Below are positions 58,801 to 64,000 of a DNA stretch of 64,000 bases, one piece after another. Position 1 is the first letter of the stretch. Each line of letters starts with the position of its first letter. Location: contig NC_020173.2 of the NCBI RefSeq assembly GCF_000224145.3, positions 1,851,435-1,915,434 on the forward strand, written 5' to 3'. Under the pieces are notes generated by a model. The model was not told where the DNA came from. It searched no databases and saw only the letters and a list, made by a program, of their open reading frames with translations. A program made the position numbers and the translations under genes. This DNA is from Ciona intestinalis. Taxonomy: Eukaryota; Chordata; Ascidiacea; Phlebobranchia; Cionidae.

Positions 58801-61121
58801 CGTCGCCCCTTTTGCCAGTACCCGTATATATGAAATACTTCAATGTCTGCAGCTGTCATATATCCGATACACTGTAATCATCGGGGGCTTTGTAGCTTGT
58901 GTGAAGCCGCGTCACATTTGATTACGTTTTCCCAGATTTTGGCAAACAGAGAACGATACAGTCGCGTGCGCTCGTTTCTTTACTCAGCAAATATCAATAA
59001 AGGTTATAACTTGTGATTATCTCTCCTGGGATCGATATAATAATATACAACCAAAATAAAATTAAATGATTCCGACGAGACTGAGAATATTTCATCGCCG
59101 TATACTGCCTGCTGAGCTTTAGATTGCTTTATAAAATTTTACAGCTGACTTGTAAAACCTAAGGGGAGCGTCGCATCTGCTGTGGGTGGCTTGTGAAACG
59201 AGGCAGAATTTCATGTGTGTGCCTTAGTTTGGTTCGTTTTAAGCAAACATGAGTATCTTTCTGCGCCAGTGGCGACTTAGATTACTTCAAAGTCACTTTC
59301 ACATTATTTACCGTTGTGTACGCGTGTTACGAGATGTCGAGCGCTGTACTTTATACATAAAACTCGCTTTATTTTATATTTAGGTCAAACGCAGATTAAA
59401 CGCTCAAAAGACGCTTTAAACGAGTTTCGCCGGAAAACTTTTTAAAGTAAGAAAGATAAAACCTGCGCATCAGTTTTTGAGATAAAAAGCGGAAAGGGAA
59501 TCTCTTCGAGCAAAATAATTGCACAGTAGAAAATTGCATTGCGAACTCTACCCTATTGTACCACGTATTAGCGCTCTATATCAACTCGTTTGGTGCGCCG
59601 TGTTACATTTGAACAGAAAAAGTAAAAGCATTGATCAGGGAAGCGGAAAATAAAGATTTTCTAAAACCCTACGTCAGTTAGGTGCTGGCTAGTATCCTGC
59701 TGTATCGGATAAAGTAGAACCATATATTATACAAAATGCCAATAGCGCAAATAGCAGGCATGTTGTACAACTTTCAACACAGTCTGGTACTCTTCAAACA
59801 GAAAGGTTTTGTTTAGTTTTTTAGCTTAGTTCCTCGTTCACAGGCACACGGGGTACAACTGTTATCTTGGTACACTAATTACAGAAGGAAAGGCGTATAC
59901 GTATACTATAGAAAAGCGAGCTTTCGGAACTAGTCTGTGATTAAATACTGTGTAGGTGACTCAGCCTAAGTAAACAAGGTTTGCGAGGATGCAGTACATT
60001 GTATGTTAGGTTCATACATGCTTGGTAGCTTTGGTTGGTGGATAAGTCATGGCGTGTTAGCAGTTTATGCAACTATGCAGTTATGTGTTTCACTCTTAAT
60101 ATGGTGTGTCGTTCGGTTCTGGTTTCGATCACAATATCCAAGTGTTTTTTGCATGTTAACGTTTACAACAATATAAACGTGACTGATATATACACTAGCG
60201 CTTTAACAAATAGCAATATATGCAAATATATGGAAAGACAATATAGTCGAGCGATGCGTAGGAGTTCACAGCTTCCAAAAGCAGCAGTTACTCAACGTAT
60301 GTATTGTATAATACTTCCTTTTCTGTCAGTTTGTTTAAGGCTGGCACAAGTGCTACGAATCTAAGACTCTAAATATACAGCTATTGTTTGCTTACAAAAT
60401 AGCAATTATTACGTCACGGGAACGGAAGACAATCGGGATGAATCGTTTATGACGTCAGAATGTATTGCTTTTCAAACGATGCGTGACAAAAAAATAAATT
60501 ACTGCGATTTTAAATATTTGTTGGCGTCCAGCTTTTTTGTTGTCGCTATTTTTGTATTTTATGTGGTCGCTGTTTTTGTCGACAAAAACCGCGAAATCGG
60601 AAATGTTGGCTGTTTTGTAATCAATGAGGGATACCCGATAGTCCAGAGCGTTTCCTCCTAGCGTAGTTCCCACATTACAAAAGACAGGGTCAAGCATACC
60701 TAACAAAACGTATACTGCTGAAAGAACCTGGCACTCTTTAGGGAAGGTGTAGTATAGTTCATGTATCGTTCAGTTCAAAATCAAGTAAAGTAGTTTTAAG
60801 AATCCATGCTAAAAATGTGGTGTCAGCTTATTGAGTTCAGTTAATAACTAGTTACATAATGGTTAAAATATTTACGTGTCTTTTCGGAAACCTAGTCTTT
60901 ACATACAGCAGGACAGCATTTAATAACGAGTGTTCAAACATCTTTCAGGATTTAGTAGCGTGTTTAAATCTGGTCATTAAAACACAATGGCTATATTAAG
61001 GTTAGTGAACCCTATTAGTCCAGTATAATATTGTTTGTCATTAATTCACTCAAACAATTAGTTTACCCAGTCGGTTGTAACGCTAAATATAAGTCAAAAA
61101 TACATCTTCTGAAAAATATGG

Positions 61122-61315
61122 TATAGTAGGGTGGGGAAGTTGGGACACATTTTCATTCTTCTTTCTCGTCCCATTTGGTAGTAAACATGAAACATTTAAA
61201 GTAATAAAAAATTCATTCTGGCGACTCTAAAATAGTGCTGGAAATCGTTTAAAACACGATTAATATATTTTGATATTATGTGCTAAAGGTGTCCCATCTT
61301 CTCCACCTTACTATA
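61122..61315. mobile_element. MITE, GTAGGGTGGGG family, copy 8
   Basis: TATAGTAGGGTGGGGAAGTT then GGGACACATTTTC at the left; AAAGGTGTCCCATCTTCTCC then ACCTTACTATA at the right; internal CCCATTTGGTAGTAAACATG. It lies about 77 bp upstream of the TRPC-like start codon, so it is probably in the promoter or 5' UTR. Confidence 0.9.
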
Positions 61316-61391
61316 ACAAAATTTCTGATCGTTTTTATCATTGTGGTTATTTACGGTTAACCGTACACAATCTATGCAGAACCAAAACACG

Positions 61392-63994
61392 ATGTCTTTG
61401 CCAAAGCATTACTTATTGGCTGAGGAAGACGAATCAACTTTAAGTCTAACCACCCAAAGACACATACGATCACCAAGAAATACATCAAACTCAATTGGGA
61501 AAATGGCGTAAGTTTGATGAAGGAAGTTGAGTTCATTCATAGATGTTATTTTAGGCCTAAGGAAACTTTTATATCGTGCAGCAAATCTACAAGTTTCAAA
61601 TTGTTGTTTTTTCGCTGCTATTTCGGAAATTAGCGCCATAAGTTATCTGTGTTTATTAATTCCGGTTAATTTTTAATTTTTTCTAGGGCGAGCAGCAGTA
61701 CATTAACGTTGGACCGCAGGATGCAAACAAACGGTAAAGATATGAACAGCGTGTACAGCACATTACCACGACAAAGCAAGCAGCATCAGCCAAGCGCAGC
61801 AAATTATGCGAAAATCAAAAGCTTAGCGACCTTTACCAATATTTATCTCAACAACAAAGAACTTGGCATCGCCGAAGAGGAACTTCGTTACTTAAAGTAA
61901 GAATGTATAATTAAGTTTTGTGGCGGCTTTCGCTACTAGTATGGCCGCGACAGTGAATGACATTAACCGTTCAAATGTGCCGGAAGAAATGGCAGTTTGA
62001 TTGAGCTCAGCCCTTTTAATTTGCTCCTTATGTGTTCAGAGCGGTGGAAAGCGGTGATTTGGACGAAGTCCGAGCCATTTTGAACGCCAACGACGTCTTA
62101 TCTTCTGACAGCGAAGACGACGAAGTTAAGCCAACCGCAAACAATCGACCAGGAGAAAATGACGTGAGGGCACAAAATAATAACCCAACGCCGATCCCAT
62201 TAATAGTAACAAGCCAAACCAGCGAAGAATCCGCGATCGTAGTCGAAGACGATTCGGCTGCAAACGTAGCGAAAGAACTTGATAAGAAAGATTCGCTTGA
62301 AGAGAATTCGACATGTGTTAAGTCGGGAAACTCAGCTGTTACGCCCGATAATGTCGTTCTAGAAATGCACGAGGTCGACGAAAAAAGAAAACCAACCAAA
62401 CCTTCGTTTAAACATATTGCGCACCCATCAAAATGGCAAGTCAAGCATGGCCAGAAGTCGTCGCCCGTTACCCCTTTACCAGTAGTCATGGTAACGCCGG
62501 AGCAATCAAAAACAGATAGACTTAAAAAGCGAGAAACACTAAAGAAATTAGTTGGTCTTCTCCCTTCGAAAAATGAACTCCGGTTTAATAAGAACTGTCG
62601 GGACCAGTGGGGAAGATCTGCTCTCTTTATAGCAATGCTTCATCTCAACACGGAGATGATGGAACTGCTTCTTGAATACAAGGTAACACTTCGACAAATC
62701 GACTGATATATTCAGTAATCACAATATATACAACATGAAGTAGGGTGGGAAAAGATGGGACACCTTTTCAGTTTATTTTTTCCTCTTATTTGGTACTTTA
62801 CAAAGATTTACCCTTTTATCACATGATATTTAAACATCAGGAGCTTGTTTATAACAACTAACAACGGTCTATGGAAGCCATGCGGATACGGTTTAATAAT
62901 TCTTTGATTGTTTTTTGTATACTGATGTGACGAGAAAATCAAAAGAAAAGTTGTCCCATCATCCCCCGAGAAAATCAAAAGAAAAAGTGTCCCATCTTTG
63001 AAAAACCATAGCTTTCGTTCAGTCCAACAGTCAGGAATTTTGCATTAAAGATTAACTTTAAATCTGTTATCGTATTATATATAATATATGTTGCAATTAT
63101 ACTTAAACCCCTTGATAATCTATTAATGCAGCTGGTACGACGTTACCAAAACGTTGGTAACTTAACTAATGTATGCGGTTTGTGTTCCTGGGCACTGAAC
63201 AAAAGGTGTGGTTATCTTTTTTAAATACAATTTCTCATGAGGGTTTGGTTAGTTACTATTTTGGCCTACCGTCGCCGCAAAGGCGTGAGATGAATACGTC
63301 TCCTGCGATTTGAAATCGGAAAGTATAACCTTTGCGTCTTGTTGTTTTCTTGGTAAATCTATTCGGAATATAAGCATAAATCGTGGAGACCTATTTGAAA
63401 CTTACAACTGTTTTTTTTTTTTTGTTTTTTTATTTAGCGTTAGACTAACGTTGCATGCCGGATTAAATAGGAAAACGCAGGAATGTTTAACGCTGGCGTT
63501 TAAGGGTATTTGCAGACAACAAATCTTGATGCCATGAGTTTTAAATTAATGCAATTTTTAATAAAACCAAAGTAAACACTGTTTCACCAAGCCTGGCGAG
63601 GGCTACATTTTTAATAAGTTTATAATCAATGGACCTTACTGTTTGTATTCACCATTTAAAATCGTCATGGAGTCACTTTGAACTCGTTAATCACCATATT
63701 TTTTGACGATTTAAAATTTAATTAAACCAAAAGGTTTAAAATTTAGCTTCTTTTACCAATTTTAAATGGTGAATACAAACAGTAAGGTTCATTGGTTATA
63801 CACTTCTAAAATATCGTAGCCTACAGTCAACTGTTTAAAACTAGTTTCTCAAACTTCTTTGTTGCAGGTGGAAATTGACGAGTGTCTGTACCACGCTATT
63901 GACTTCGGTTACTACGATGTCGTGGAGTTATTCATGAAATATGACAAGAAACGAAATCAGGTTATAACCGGTGACGACTCGTTTTATCCGCCAG
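61392..63994 (+). CDS. TRPC-like cation channel, N-terminal exons (gene continues past window)
   Basis: First four coding exons, 61392-61507, 61687-61896, 62040-62682 and 63868-63994, in phase (365 residues so far). The start MSLPKHYLLAEEDESTLSL leads a polar 95-residue extension. Then comes a TRPC-style ankyrin region: LGIAEEELRYLKAVESGDLD (TRPC4 has EKAYLNAVEKGDY), NCRDQWGRSALFIAMLHLNT (TRPC4 [20 protein letters not shown]), MMELLLEYKVEIDECLYHAI and DFGYYDVVELFMKY (TRPC4 [20 protein letters not shown]). About 160 acidic and serine-rich residues are inserted between the first and second ankyrin helices, which usual TRPCs lack. SFYPPG at the edge resembles the start of the TRPC SPDITPI block. 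Pore and TRP box are outside the window, so channel identity rests on the ankyrin pattern. A generic ankyrin protein is the alternative. Confidence 0.75.
62738..63000. mobile_element. MITE, GTAGGGTGGGG family, copy 9, with duplicated right end
   Basis: AAGTAGGGTGGGAAAAGATG then GGACACCTTTTC at the left; the right end is present twice in tandem (AAAAGTTGTCCCATCATCCC near 62946 and AAAAAGTGTCCCATCTTTG near 62983), each preceded by CGAGAAAATCAAAAG. It begins about 55 bp after the splice donor of exon 3 of the TRPC-like gene. Confidence 0.85.
63619..63802. repeat. Inverted repeat with ~40-bp arms in TRPC-like intron 3
   Basis: Left arm (63619-63662) contains AATCAATGGACCTTACTGTT and TGTATTCACCATTTAAAA; the right arm (63757-63802) is its reverse complement with two or three mismatches. 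The loop of about 95 bp is AT-rich with smaller internal complementarity (ATTTAAAATTTAATT). It could be a short MITE; no target duplication is clear. Confidence 0.85.
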
Positions 63995-64000
63995 GTAAGC

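Larger units (their letters stand above)
54234..61391. other. 7.2-kb gene-free interval between divergent TCERG1 and the TRPC-like gene
   Basis: Largest interval without a supported gene. It holds MITE copies at 55691-55884 and 61122-61315, and CRE palindromes at 54528-54535, 56992-56999 and 60450-60457. The CRE at 54528 is about 300 bp upstream of the TCERG1 start. From about 55900 to 60700 the sequence is less AT-rich, largely repeat-free and without long frames, so it could be regulatory DNA or noncoding 5' exons of the TRPC-like gene. I see no tRNA or other RNA gene. Confidence 0.5.

Noticed and set aside
62028-62489. 153-codon minus-strand frame opposite the TRPC-like exon 3
   Set aside because: Antisense shadow of a long coding exon whose plus-strand frame joins in phase to ankyrin exons.

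Overview
This is a eukaryotic nuclear window from a tunicate, most likely a sea squirt of the genus Ciona. The sequence is AT-rich, the genes are compact and split into many short exons with GT/AG introns, homologues are recognisable as animal proteins at family length, and the spacers carry a dense load of short MITEs and a tRNA-like SINE of the kind reported from Ciona. Three 50-N assembly gaps lie at 6560-6609, 16318-16367 and 38981-39030. All gene calls come from reading translated exons and splice sites by eye against remembered protein families; no database search was run.

Layout, left to right: the 3' end of BRIX1 (+, 1-754); SMARCD/BAF60 (-, 1777-6148); a MIIP homologue in one exon (-, 6860-8149); a small single-pass membrane protein with a PPxY motif (-, 9600-10558); PBLD (+, 12061-13497); TIMM23 (-, 13663-15627); BYSL/bystin (+, 16995-20767); an NR2C (TR2/TR4) nuclear receptor in 15 coding exons (-, 21336-30249); MAEA (+, 36257-43636); TCERG1/CA150 in 21 exons (-, 44626-54233); and the 5' part of a TRPC-like channel (+, 61392 to the window edge). 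The genes are mostly housekeeping: ribosome biogenesis (BRIX1, BYSL), chromatin remodelling and transcription elongation or splicing (SMARCD, TCERG1, NR2C), protein import (TIMM23) and ubiquitin ligation (MAEA). They alternate in strand, giving several head-to-head promoter pairs (membrane protein/PBLD, TIMM23/BYSL, NR2C/MAEA, TCERG1/TRPC). I see no evidence that they form one pathway or operon.

Repeats: nine copies of a roughly 110-260 bp MITE with GTAGGGTGGGGGAAGATGGG-like ends; four copies of a fold-back hAT-like MITE (GGTGCTAGTGAAGA ends, 8-bp target duplications in two); a CAGTGGCGCA-type hAT MITE; an 826-bp element with long GC-rich inverted ends and an 8-bp target duplication between TIMM23 and BYSL; several SINE copies; and tandem arrays in UTRs and introns.

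The points most worth attention are: (1) a 2.4-kb near-identical duplication of MAEA exons 2-4 whose two copies abut an assembly gap and end exactly where an unmerged contig overlap would, each carrying a 9-bp minisatellite of different length; (2) ten perfect TGACGTCA (CRE) palindromes, all in intergenic DNA, five of them within 2 kb upstream of NR2C; (3) the long-inverted-end element in the TIMM23/BYSL promoter interval; (4) a tendency of MITEs and SINEs to lie within about 10-60 bp of splice sites. No virus-derived element, CRISPR array, rRNA or confident tRNA gene was seen.
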